Shown here: one piece after another, positions 1 to 10,900 of the stretch
Layout: every line of letters begins with the position of its first letter
Numbering within the stretch: the stretch's first letter is position 1
Origin: Patiria pectinifera
Lineage: Eukaryota > Echinodermata > Asteroidea > Valvatida > Asterinidae
Assembly: GCA_029964075.1 (NCBI GenBank)
Contig: CM057149.1
Coordinates: forward strand, 7,512,465 to 7,576,464
DNA: 64,000 bases
Direction of reading: 5' to 3'
The notes under the pieces: model-generated
Seen by the model: the letters and a program-made list of their open reading frames with translations, nothing else
The model's database searches: none
What the model was told of the DNA's origin: nothing
Position numbers and translations under genes: made by a program

Positions 1-402
1 ATCACCTTTGCTTGTTTTATCGATGGCTTCTTCTTCGGATGAGGATTTCATGGCAACTTTTTTGCCTTTTCTTGTCTTTCCTGATTTTTTCTTGGTCTTG
101 CCTCTACTTCGTATTTTCCCTGTTGGTAAACACAAATATAAAAGGACTGCAGCTGTTGCGTCTTCTTAAGCATACAAAAAGGCATACCTTTATTCACAAC
201 AGCTTTGATTGTGATCCCTAAAAGTAGGAAATAACATCACAATACTGAGATTTACCAGGTTTTCCTGCTGAGGTGTCAGACTTCCCCAAGTCGTCTGAGT
301 GATCTTGCTTTTCATCATCAGAGGTAGTTTGTCTTTCAGCTTCATTTAATAACGGGTTTCGTCTCGCTTTCTTTTGGCGTCGTCTTCTTGTCCTCTTTCT
401 CC
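1..402 (-). CDS. Unit A exons 7 and 8 (exon 8 cut by window edge)
   Basis: Exon 7 (256-402, 49 codons) begins GRKRTRRRRQKKARRNPLL and ends acidic (DDEKQDHSDDLGKSDTSAGK). Exon 8 (from 119 down past position 1) begins GKIRSRGKTKKKSGKTRKGK. Both are phase 1 at their acceptors. They belong to a duplicated two-exon linker module that is seen twice in units B, C and D. Confidence 0.7.
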
Positions 403-3400
403 CTGTAAAAAAAGGAATATTTATCAGCAACCAAATTAACAAGTCCATTTTCATTGGTCCCAGTGCGCCAGCCTAGAGTCCTCTTAAAATGTGTACCTAT
501 CTGACTGACTGACATATCGACACTTGTGAGCCAGGCAGTGCTACATCATTAGGCTACTGAATGGGTTAAATCTGGCCCATTGCGTAGACCACATGCATAA
601 AAAGACTTCCGGTACATAGATATTATAAATCAATTGAATATAACTGTTTTCATCTTGTACCTGCAATTGGCTTGTCTTTTTTTTTTCAAGATAATGCTGA
701 AAGAGTGCAGACAAAGGAGTACACGCCTGAAGATTAAGCATAGATTTCAATGTATAATCAAAATCCTAGCTAGGTTTTACCAAGTTTTGCTGCTAAAGTT
801 GAAGAATTCCCAGAGTCATTGGAATGTTCTTGCTCTGCGACAGCTGAGGATGTTGGTCTATTGGTGTCACCTTTAGATGAGGAGGTGACTTGAATCATGC
901 GAGGAGAACAAATGCTCAGGATGACACGGATTGTGATCAGTGGGAGGCATAGAATCCACAGAAACAGGTGGAGTTTGTCGAAATTTGTGGCTGAGCCACC
1001 AGCAATTGAAGAGTCATCTTGATCTAAGGTGGTTGGTATTTTTCCTTCTTCACATGATGGTTCCTTTTCGACATGATTTTGTCTTCGTCGTCTTCTCCTC
1101 TTCTTTCTCCCTAAAAAATGTAAGTACCCTTGATCAATTTAAATAACATCTTTTTAAATATTTTTTTTGTTACCGAAGTGCGAAGATTGCAAATCTTTGG
1201 TGTTGGAGGATTCGAGTCCAGGACTCACACTTGGGTCCATCTCGAGTTGCAATTTCAGTGACTATGACTTGAATTGAGTCATATTCCCAAAAAATTTGGA
1301 CTCGGACTTGACTATCATTACTTGAATTTACTCAATTGACCTCGAATTCTTATGTGAATTGAATAACTCTGACTGGAACCACTTGAGTCAAAACTCAGAC
1401 TTTAATTCGAGTCCAATGTCTTTACTACAATACTGGTACCAAATGAGTAGAATTGTACCTGTTGATTGGGCGCTTGTGGTTGTAGGGGAATCCCCTGACT
1501 CGTCGGTTGACCTCACCTGAAATTCCTCATCAGAGTCACTTTGCCTAATCATTTCCTCTGTAGATGTAGATTTCTTCCCAGATTTCTGTTGCCTTCGTTT
1601 TGTCTTCTTTCTCTCTAGAATATCACAAGGTCATGGCAGCAAGTTAATCAGCGCTACTAAATCAAGCATAACATGTAAGTTTATGTTTGTGAATATATTG
1701 GTGGCTTCCTTGTACACTTTGTACAACAGAAAGGATCCTTTTACTGTCGAAGATGTATTAACTGCCACCTCCAGAAGATGAGGCCCCTAAATTCCCCCTT
1801 GAAAATTGTTACACCACTCTGACCCCGACCCCTTGCGACAAAGCCTGTATCCCCTCCCCTCACCTCTATATCTAAACTCCTACCTGCTGTTTTCTGTTTG
1901 TCATCTCCTCCCATCAAGCCAGACACTAGACGTAACTCTATGTTGGTGTCTTGCTCAATCCCATAATTCGCTAGGGAGAGGTCATCACGGAGCTGTGGAC
2001 AACAAATAAAAACTTGCTTCAGGCTTGAATTAATATATGTAGGACTTGAAACAAATTACTATAATGCCTTTTCAACAGGAGGGAGACATAAAATGTGAAA
2101 TTGGGTATTGCATCTTTACCAGTGTCTAGACCCCACTAGACAATCACAAGACCTCCAGTCTCAATTCAAGTCACAAACTATTCGAACAAATTGCAACAAA
2201 GGCATTTCTTTGTCATTGTTCGTGCCGTGTTACTTGTGGCTGGTCTTGTGCTTGGTCTGCAATTGGTTTTGTGGCTGGTCTTGTGATGGTCGCGACTACA
2301 ACACCGATCTTCACAGGTGAAGATCTAATCGTCCATGAACTTCGATGTTACATTAACATGAATTTCATCATTATTTACCTCATGAATATGCGGGAAATAT
2401 ATGACAAAAATGAATATGCATTTGTGATTGATAACATAATGTAAAGAGGATTGAAAATAAGGAAATTTACTTGAAACATATTTTACAACTCTGTGCCATA
2501 CCTCATGGTTTTTCCTTGTAAACAGATGTTGTTTCTCTGGTTCAATCCCCACTTTGTCTTGTAGTAATCCTTTCAATGCTGAGACAGTAGTGGACGGATG
2601 TAGTTGCAGGCAGACTGGTGATGTCAAAGAACTATTCACAAACAGCTGAATCTGTCGTTTCTGGCACGGTTTGGAGCTATTGGTGAAGAAATAAAAAATA
2701 TGGCAAGTTTGAAAACAAATTGCCTCTGAGGAAGTCCTTGTTAAGGATGGAATACCAGATCACTGAAGTTGTTTTAAGATTGAATAATTATTAGTCATAG
2801 AATAATTATTGCTTTAAGGATTAATCCATTTTCACATTTACTACATTATATCACACTCTATTTATTTTACAAGCTTTTAAGATCTTTGCATTTTTTTGAC
2901 GCTCTTAAAAAACGGCCATCAAAACGAAAGTTAATTTTCAGTTAATACATTAGCAAACTTTGTTTTTCAACTTTTAAATATTCAATGGTTCTATCAAAAA
3001 CTTAAATAATGAAATATAATTAAATCTGAATTAATCAATCCAACTACAATTTTTCTTGCACCATTCAGCATCAAGCATGTGTTTAAAATGAACAAAATTC
3101 ACAACATGTTGTCAAGAAAACTTTGAACAAAATTAACAAATTTCACTAACATGATTTTAAAGAAATGTTTTTAAATGTCTACTTTACCTGCATTCTTGAT
3201 CCTCTATGGAAGTACTTGAAACAACAGACTTGGGTGGAATGGATTCTTGGCAGGACCTGGCAGCTAACATTACTGACTGGAACGCCTCTTTCTTGGACTT
3301 GCGGACTTTCTTCTTTCTCGTGACCATCTTGGCCATCGAGTGATCATTGATGTGCCGAGCAGCTCTCTTGGCATCCTCCAAGTCAGAAAGGGTCCTCAAA

Positions 3401-3958
3401 GGTTGCAACCAAAAATCCCCCTGGATATTGATAAAGTTATTACAAATTTGAAATGGAAGGATACTCACAATTTTTTAAATAATTTGTCAAATAAAACAGG
3501 AGGGCTTTACTGAAATGCACCTCCATCGGAGTAATACTCTACCACATCTAATATTTGAGAGGGGCTATGATAGCAAACAAGGAATATCAAACATGTACCC
3601 TCCTGCCTCCCCTCCCCTCGCCACGACCCTCCCCAACCCCCACCCATATCCACGAATTATATATGTCCATACAATTGCTGACAATACAATCGTTAAAAAA
3701 AACAATTCCATGTGGTTATTTGAAAGGAAAAAATGAAACAAATGTTTCTATAAATGAGGCAAACCAGAACTAAATTTTAACTGTAGCCTTGACAAAGTAA
3801 AGTTAACTGACGTTAGTGAATAGTGATGGCTTAGTTGAGCTATTTCAAGCGTGGAAGTAGGATGGAAAGCAATTATGTTCGTTCTTTAAATGCCATATAG
3901 AGCACGACAAAGACCGATAGTACTTAGTTTATTAGGAAAAATTCACAATGCTTACCAT
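1..3958 (-). CDS. Unit A: Ubl-NLR gene, 5' part only (exons 1-8)
   Basis: First eight exons of the same gene that is seen whole in unit C. On the minus strand: ATG at 3958-3956 directly followed by a GTAAGC donor, then exons 3188-3420, 2502-2676, 1884-1992, 1459-1614, 781-1110, 256-402 and 1-119 (cut by the window edge). Every junction has AG/GT and the phases fit (0, 2, 0, then 1). It encodes the N-terminal exon, Ubl1, a linker with a hydrophobic segment, and two basic linker exons. Ubl2, the repeats and NACHT-LRR must lie left of position 1. It is closest to units B and C. The Ubl1 intron is odd (separate finding). Confidence 0.8.
781..1110 (-). CDS. Unit A exon 6: linker with hydrophobic (TM-like) segment
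   Basis: 110 codons, phase 1-1. Begins GRKKRRRRRRQNHVEKE, then an acidic stretch, then a hydrophobic run LFLWILCLPLITIRVILSIC about residues 48-67 of the exon, then PRMIQVTSSSK and a Ser-rich acidic tail. The run is long enough to cross a membrane. One Arg sits inside it in units A and B, while C and D have His. Membrane insertion is inferred, not shown. Confidence 0.7.
1199..1435. mobile_element. Degenerate GACTCGAGTC-rich hAT-like element in unit A intron 5
   Basis: AT-rich sequence packed with ACTCGAGTC/GACTTG words. The right end (TACTACAATACTG) is the reverse complement of a CAGTATTGTAGTA terminus and is followed by GTACCAAA. The left end is worn. The orthologous copy in unit D (62370-62773) keeps both ends and an 8-bp duplication, which is why I call it hAT-like. 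Confidence 0.5.
1459..1614 (-). CDS. Unit A exon 5: basic-to-acidic linker exon
   Basis: A symmetric phase 1-1 exon of 52 codons between AG (1616-1615) and GTACAA. It begins ERKKTKRRQQKSGKK and ends in an acidic Ser/Thr-rich tail (RQSDSDEEFQVRSTDESGD). Likely disordered. Such exons can be skipped without loss of frame. No known domain. Confidence 0.7.
1884..2676 (-). CDS. Unit A Ubl1: ubiquitin-like domain in exons 3 and 4
   Basis: Exon 2502-2676 gives IQLFVNSS, then LKGLLQDKVGIEPEKQHLF. Exon 1884-1992 gives LRDDLSLANYGIEQDTNIEL and ends RLVSGLMGG. Laid against ubiquitin this matches MQIFV, the alpha-helix with IQDKEGIPPDQQ, TLSDYNI, and LRLRGG. Family knowledge: beta-grasp fold, and a C-terminal diglycine is the conjugation or cleavage site in true modifiers. 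Here the GG is followed by more protein. The intron contains a hAT-type element and an extra segment resembling the Ubl2 intron, giving two possible donors (2502 and about 2384). Confidence 0.85.
2120..2306. mobile_element. Short hAT-like element (MITE) in unit A intron 3
   Basis: Starts CAGTGTCTAGACC and ends GACTACAACACCG (reverse complement CGGTGTTGTAGTC). It is flanked by ATCTTTAC (2112-2119) and ATCTTCAC (2307-2314), an 8-bp target duplication with one mismatch. Eight-base duplications and CAG-type ends are typical of hAT transposons. It is about 187 bp and non-coding. The same insertion is in units B and C. Unit D has a single ATCTTCAC at 63689-63696, the empty site. Confidence 0.75.
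3188..3420 (-). CDS. Unit A exon 2: N-terminal segment of unknown fold
   Basis: Opens after CAG as GDFWLQPLRTLSDLEDAKRA and continues with a Lys/Arg-rich helix-like stretch (VTRKKKVRKSKK), ending TEDQEC-like before a GTAAAG donor (phase 2). It is 233 nt long, as in B and C. Sequence is nearly identical among units, so it is under constraint or recently duplicated. I do not recognise the family. It looks helical, but I cannot call it a Death-fold domain. Confidence 0.75.
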
Positions 3959-4100
3959 TTTGATGCCTTTACGACCAGTTTCGTAACCCGATCCTGTTAA
4001 TTAAAGGAAGCGTCGCAATTTTAGCTGGTGCGGGAAATCCCCTCTGCTTATGCGCGCGCAGCGTCGCGTGACAATAACGTCACTGATTATTATCATGTAG
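3956..4100 (-). promoter_or_regulatory. Promoter / 5' exon region of unit A with kappaB site
   Basis: On the minus strand 4042-4032 reads GGGGATTTCCC, a textbook NF-kappaB site. Next to it lie the palindrome TGCGCGCGCA (4051-4060) and a TGACGTT half-CRE (about 4076-4082), in a small CpG-rich island within AT-rich DNA. Downstream comes the ATG (3958-3956) abutting its splice donor. No TATA box is obvious. The same set recurs before units B and C, so it is the likely shared immune-inducible promoter. Alternatively the stretch just before the ATG is itself a short in-frame exon (acceptor near 3995), with the promoter further upstream. Confidence 0.6.
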
Positions 4101-7100
4101 ACAGTACAAAGGTTGTATTAGCAAGGTTAATAAATATTCAAGGTCATGATCTTCTATGAAACATTATTTACCGAACAAACAAATGAGAAGTAAGGACTTT
4201 AGGTCTGTTATTATTTTGTTATTGGACCCCGTGAATATTAAATGTACACAAAACAAGCTCCCTATAAAGGAATTTCCAGCTTGCAAGTCAATCGAAAAGT
4301 ACGGTAGTAATTCATACTCCCAAAATATAATGACACACAAAGACGGGCATATGTTTGAATTTCTTGTCGGTGAAGATCGAATCCTTTTACTCCTTAAAAG
4401 TCAATCGCAATGCCAATCTCAAGTCAAGCTGCTCCAATGTCTATAACAATACTCCAATGTCATTGTTCATCTCCTGTTAATTCTGACATTACTTCTGATA
4501 GTCTCGACTGCATCTTATCTTACTTCAAACCCCCTTAAATTAAAGGTATTGTTACAATTGTGGAATTAACAGACTCAAAACTACACACAACGTACTTGTA
4601 TAACAAAAATTCTTTCTTTTATTGACCACAGTGATTTGATATTAATATCAGTACAAGTCAGCATGTACCAAAACAATAATACACAGTTCAGATACCATAC
4701 TTTTACAAATAAGGAGTCTCTAAGTCCTTTTTTATATCTTGCTCATAAAAAAATGATTGGATCAATCAAAGAAATTCTTTCCCACAAAATAAACAATCGA
4801 CAAGAAAGGATAACACTGATTTGATAGATCATCATGTAATTTTATGTGGACCTGTTACATGTTGGTTTCCACTAAGTTCATTTGACAAACTACCAACTTC
4901 AAACAAAAACACAATGCAAAATATGTTTGTGTTTGTTTTTATTACCAAGAATTACTATATTTGCAAAGGATGCGACTATGTAGTTCACAATTTGACCAAT
5001 TCTTTTCTTTACATTGATGATTTAGTATTTTTTTTTACATTATGCTGTCCCTGATCTTCAACAAATTATAATTCTTTTTTGTTTTGTTTACATTATGCTG
5101 TCCCTGAACTTCAAAAAAATTATAATTCTAATCTGTGTGTTTGAATTAATTTAATATATATTATTATTTTCGTCTATTTTTTTGAACCGGCCCTCTCGAA
5201 AACAAGGTTTTAATTTTAGGTTGCACAGTATCTCCAATGCCCAATGCTATTGTTGGGCCGAAAATAACTGAAAACACTAAAACAGATAAGCACTAATGCC
5301 ATTACTGAGCATTAGTGGAGGTTTTAATTTGATGTTTTATTCGAAAGTTAATAACTTAGAATGTTAAAAAACAAAACACCAGTATTTGAAAAAAAAACAT
5401 AGTCTTAACAGACACCATAAAAAAATATAAAAAACAGTACATCTTCAAAGCAGGGTCTTTAGAAGGTACATAGAGATAAAGGATCACGGGGACTGAAAGA
5501 CAAGGCAATTATCTTATCTGAAGTTTCCTTTCCATAAGTTCCATTTAAATCAGGATATGCCTTCCAATGCAGAGGGTGATATGTCTTTCTCAAGAAAAAA
5601 AGGTTAAAAACAAGAAATTAAACATAGTTATTGAAAATAGTAACTGTTATTTCGTGCACATTTTCACATTGGCATGTGCACTCATTATCAATGACGTCTG
5701 AGATAATCAATTTTAGATGTCACAATAGGTGCTCTACGAAGGTTGCATACATAAAGTAGTACCAAAATTAAGTTTCAAATATCAGCAATATATTAAATGT
5801 CTACTGCATTGTATCATTGCTTGTTAAGATTACAATGTTTAACGGTTCCATCAACTTATTTAAAATCACAGTTAATGGTAACGTGTCCCGATGACGCATA
5901 AGGATGCATTCACTTGAATCCAATTTCTGAAGAGCTTTTTGGTGCAATAATTGCATGAACCATTACAATTTAAGTGAATGAAAGATTTGCGGAAACACCA
6001 TGTGCGAATAATTTAAGTGTTTACTTTCTTAGAGTTTAGGCACTCTCCGGAAGACGATCAGAGCATACTGACCGGTATAATTGAATTTACTTAATCTCAT
6101 GTCATTTACTATGGGTATAAACTCGACTTTCCGGTCGAGTTTATACCTCTGGTTCTTTTCAAAAATTTGATGACCAGGGATATAATATCAAACTCATCGA
6201 ACTGCATTTTGACTAACTTTACTAGGGCAAGATGTTGGGGAGGGGGAACAGTTGAATATAAATATGTTTAAGCTCGACGTTTTCTGTTCTGGGAGAGAAA
6301 CGCTTTGGAACTAATTAAATTTACTTAATCTCATGTCATTTACTATGGGGGGAATAATACAAAAAAGAATCACTGAAATGACTTATATGCATTATTTTAT
6401 TGGAGGAAATAACACATGTAGGTGGCATACAATGAACAAGTAATGCATTGTGAAACAAAAATTAATTGGCCAAATTAATTTTATATTGTTGTTTACTTCT
6501 ATTAAAAACGTTGCCATTCTCAACCGTCATGTCCAGATTTAGTTTGCTTTAACATTTCATGAAAAGTGGATATGAAAACAGCAGATTTGCACCAAATATA
6601 TGTACATCCAGGATTTAGAACGAAACACACATAATGTTATATTATTTCGGTAGCAAACCTCTTGAGTGAGTTTGTGAGGTTCTTTGTGAGGCTCTGAAAA
6701 GAACCTCACAAACTCAGAACTAGAAAAGAGATTTGTCACATGGTAAACCCAAACTTTATCTTGTTGCTATCTTCACCATGCAAACCTTCAAATCTTATTT
6801 ATTTTTGCCATAATATACATAAACCAATACTTACAAAACTATAACAATTGTTCTTCTCAATTGTTCATTCATTCATTCGTTAAACATAGGCATTTGCCCG
6901 TGGTCTCCTCCTCAAATAATTGTTCTCTTCTACTCAATTGAAATCCCGAGATATAAATTAAACACAATCATCATTATTTGGATCCTATTCGTTTTTCAGG
7001 CTTTTGTTTTAAAAGTTGCAATATTTGCAAAACTTACAGTCACAGTTAAAGCATTTTAACCGTGTAAATTTACTTAAACTACAAAATAGTTTCAATTGAT

Positions 7101-7891
7101 GAAACTCGTGGACCAATTTCATATTGGTCCCAAGTAAGTTCAATGGAAGACTAAACAAGCCGAAAATGAGCAAACAACTGTGTAAACGACTTTTTACCAA
7201 GTACCATTATATTTCTGAAAGGATGTGACTAGTTCGCCATTTGACCAATTATCTTCTACACCTGTGTAACCAAAAGCGCATCTTAAATATTGACATATAC
7301 TCTTTTATATGAATTATTTCATCTTTCTGAGGGTTTGCTGTCCCTGATCTTCAATAAATTATATTCTTAATCTGTATGTTTGAAAATAATGTGTAATATT
7401 TTTTATTCTATATTTTTCCTTTTGAACTCCTATGGAAAAAGGCTTTAATTTGGGTTGCATAGCATCTCCGATGCACAAAATATTATCGTGGGGACGAATA
7501 AAACAAAACGAAAATCAATAATGCCATTACTAAACATCAGTGGAAACTTTAGCTGTTCCTTCAAACGTTAAAAACTTGGTATGCTACACAGAAACCAGCA
7601 TTTGAAAAAAACTATTGTGGTGAAACTCGAAATAAAGGTTTACAGAACCGTCTAGTACATCCTCAAAAGCAGGGCCTTTACAAGGTAAATCCTAAACGAA
7701 TAAGAAAAACGGACAAACAATATCTTCTTCTTTTGAAAATCCCTTCCCTCGTCCTTTAAGCCCCATTATGTTTACTGAGCTCTGTTTGTGCCCTCTGGTA
7801 TGATAACGTTTGATGTAGCTGCATGTTAATTAACGGACTGGCACTCGGACTCGGACTTGGAGGTCTTGGACTCGGATTTTCCGACTCAAAC
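4101..7891. other. Spacer between units A and B, no gene seen
   Basis: AT-rich sequence without a convincing reading frame. It contains an internal duplication: about 4.95-5.9 kb resembles about 7.2-7.8 kb (shared phrases around AAAGGATG-GACT, ATGCTGTCCCTGATCTTC and the GGTTGCA-AG-ATCTCC stretch). The same two blocks recur in the C/D spacer (about 46.3-47.1 and 47.2-47.9 kb) and partly in the B/C spacer, so the spacer duplicated with the genes. Roughly 5870-7160 is absent from the C/D spacer. A hairpin and a direct repeat are listed separately. Confidence 0.6.
6084..6349. repeat. 32-bp direct repeat bracketing a hairpin-bearing segment
   Basis: The same 32 bases (beginning AATTTACTTAATCTCATG) occur at 6084-6115 and 6318-6349. 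Immediately after the first copy lies a perfect hairpin: stem 6114-6127 (GGTATAAACTCGAC), loop 6128-6133, stem 6134-6147. The segment between the repeats is absent from the C/D spacer. It could be a small mobile insertion or a local duplication. No coding potential. Confidence 0.6.
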
Positions 7892-7934
7892 TCAGAATCC
7901 GGACTCGCACGTGGTGGACTCGACTACAACACTG
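7800..7934. mobile_element. End of hAT-like element exonised at the unit B stop
   Basis: On the minus strand 7934 onward reads CAGTGTTGTAGTCGAGTCC, a hAT-type terminus of the family seen in the introns, directly after TCACTTAG of an LRR. It provides the last codons and the stop of the gene. The far end is not resolvable; the start coordinate is approximate. The same junction exists in unit D. Confidence 0.6.
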
Positions 7935-10900
7935 CTAAGTGATGCAGCTATGAGTTGAATGTCTGCATCACTCAATGAGCACTCCCCCAATGACAGCTTT
8001 TTCAATTGTTTCAGGCGCTTTAGGTGAGACCATGCATCCGAGCTAGCCAGGTATTTATTTCCAGACAGATCCAGTTCAACCAGAGTTGGTATGTCACTAA
8101 GTGATGCAGCGATGGCTTCAATGTCTGCATCAGTCAACAAACACACTTTTAAGACCAGCTTTTCCAGATGTTTCAGGCACTTTAGGTGAGACCATGCACT
8201 TGTACCAGCCAGGTATCCATTTCTGGACAGATCCAGTTCAACCAGATTTGGTATGTCACTAAGTGATGCAGTGATCAGTTCAATGTCTGCATAACTCAAT
8301 GAGCACCATCTTAAGACCAGCTTTTTCAGTTGTTTCAGGCGCTTTAGGTGAGACCATGCACTTGAGCCAGACAGGGAAAAATTTTCAGACAGATCCAGTT
8401 CAACCAGAATTGGTGTGTCACTAAGTGATGCAGTGATGAGTTCAATGTCAGCATTTTTCAATAAGCACCACCTTAAAACCAGCTTTTTCAGTTGTTTCAG
8501 GCACTTTAGGTGAGACCATGCACCCAAGCCAGCCAGGGATTCATTGTTCGACAGATCCAGTTCAACCAGAGTGGGTGTGTCACTAAGTGCTGCAGCGATG
8601 AGTTCAATGTCTGCATCACTCAATGAGCAGCTCTGTAAGATCAGTTTTGTCAATAGTTTCAGGCACTTTAGGTGAGACCATGCACTTGAACCAGCCAGGG
8701 ATTTATTGTAAGACAGATCCAGTTCAACTGGAGTTGGTATGTCACTAAGTGATGCAGCAATGTGCTTAATATCTTCATCTATCAATGAGCTGCTGCTTAT
8801 GCGGAATCGCTTCAGATGTTCCAGTGTCTGCAATGCAGCTGACAATTCAGCTGCTTTGCCTCTAAGGTTTGTAATATTTTCAACTGTCACGTCAACCAAG
8901 TCAAGTCTTCTTCCTATTGCTCTTACAATATTTGCCACATCAGGACCTCGAAATCTTCTCCACGAGCCCAGACGCAGTCTTATGCCGATACCGAGTTCAC
9001 GCGGCACTACGTCAAACCATAACTCATCCCATCCATGAAATTGACAGCAATACCCAACCTTTGGCAAACAGCCAATTACAGAAGCAATACATATCTCATC
9101 CTCTATTTCTAAGTTACAGCCATCTAGTGTCAGCACATTCAGCTGCTTTAACTTGGACAATGACACACCTGAGCCAGCCAGGTGATTCTCAGACACACGC
9201 AAATGATCCGCACAGGACCTCAGTATTTCAGCCATGTGTCCATTGGTTCTGCCTCTCAATGAGCAGTTTATAAAGTCGAATCGTTCCGGACCTTTCAGTT
9301 CTTGTAATGCTGGTAACCATACAGCTGCTGTATCACGAAATCCTTTAGCATCTTTAACAACCACTTGAAATATATCATTCAGGCTACACAAAGCCTTCAC
9401 AATACCTACCACATCAGACCCAGCGAACATTTGACTCGAGAGTTCTATATCTAAACCTTTAAAAAATGGTGAGACTTGAAACACATGATCAACAGTACAA
9501 CGGAAAGGCCTTGGCAAACAGCAAACTGCAGAAACAATCCATTTTACATCCTCTACTGTCAAAAAGCAGTTTTGTAAGTGTAATCGCTTCAAATATTTCA
9601 GTTCTCGTAATGCAGGTGCCCACTCAGCTGCTGTACCGCCAAGTCCTTGAACATGATCAACGACCACCTCGTCTATGTCACTCTTGCTATAATTTTGAGA
9701 CAGGCAAAGTTCTGTCAGTGTAGGTGTATCACAAAGAGATTCAGTAATGAGCTTAACATCGGTGCTTGTTAGTGTACAACGTTCAAAAGTCAACTTGTCT
9801 AGTTGTTTTAGTTCCTTGAACTGAGAAGCCCATAACGCTGCCGTGCCTTGTAGTCCCTTAATTTCCGCCATGCACAATGCAACTAAGTCTTTTTTGTTAA
9901 CCAGTGCCTTTAAGATGAGTTTCATTTCTGTACCATTTAATGAAAGATTCCTTAGGTGCAGCTTAATGCCACATTCTTCTGGATGTGTCCGTAACCATAT
10001 TTCTTCTGGATGTATCCATAACCATTTCAACGGCTCCAGTTCCATCAAATTTGGCATATCAATAAGTGAAAGAGCAATTTGCCATATGTCATCATCCGTA
10101 AGTGAACAGTACCCTAGGTCTAATTTCCGTAGATTTGTCTTATTTAACTGCGGAAACCACGAATGCACTGAACCACTAAGATTCGAATTGCAGGAAAGGT
10201 CCAATACAGACAACTTGTCAGTCCGTCCCAACACCGGTGCAATTTCTTTCATACAGTCGGTAGTTAAACCGCATTCCTCCATTCCAACAGCAGAAACATT
10301 AGGCATGCTACTCATGGCCACTGCTAGATGTTTACTACAGCCTTCCAAATTAAGGTAACTGAACTTCAATTCCCTAACTTTGACGAGGTAAACATTACCT
10401 GTGTACTTTGTCTGGTTAGCAACATGTTCAAGAAACCACACTAAGGAGTTCACATCATCACGGCTCATGAGATAATCCGTGTTTATTGTTTCAGTTATGA
10501 CTGAATGTGCGAACGCCTCTGATAACAGATTTTCTGCCTGACTCTCAAAGTAACAATTCAAGGCCACGTTTAATGCTGTTGTACTTTGATCATTGATCCT
10601 CTTTTGCAACATTTGCAAGACTTTAATAGTGCATGCTTCATTGTCACCACAACAAAAGCGCAGCAAATAGCGAAACGTCTGCGGGTCATCGAGTTTGTCA
10701 AGATTCTTTTGAAATTTATCAGTGTCTGATTTCTGTAAGCTTAGCAGGTAAACAGCAGCACAGAACTCCTGAATTGTTTTATGGATAAACTGTATGTTGT
10801 TTTGAGGGTCCAACTCTACTAAGACCCTCTGGCTTGTGAGCATGCCAGCCTTCAAAGCTTTATCAAGCGCACTCTTCTCAAACTCTCTTTCTTGAAATGA

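Noticed and set aside
3188-3420. Exon 2 as a Death, CARD or Pyrin domain
   Set aside because: Only about 78 residues with a central Lys/Arg cluster. The hydrophobic spacing of a six-helix bundle is not evident by eye.
9843-10358. + strand open frame of 171 codons
   Set aside because: Antisense to the LRR exon of unit B; similar shadows occur opposite C and D LRRs. No domain.
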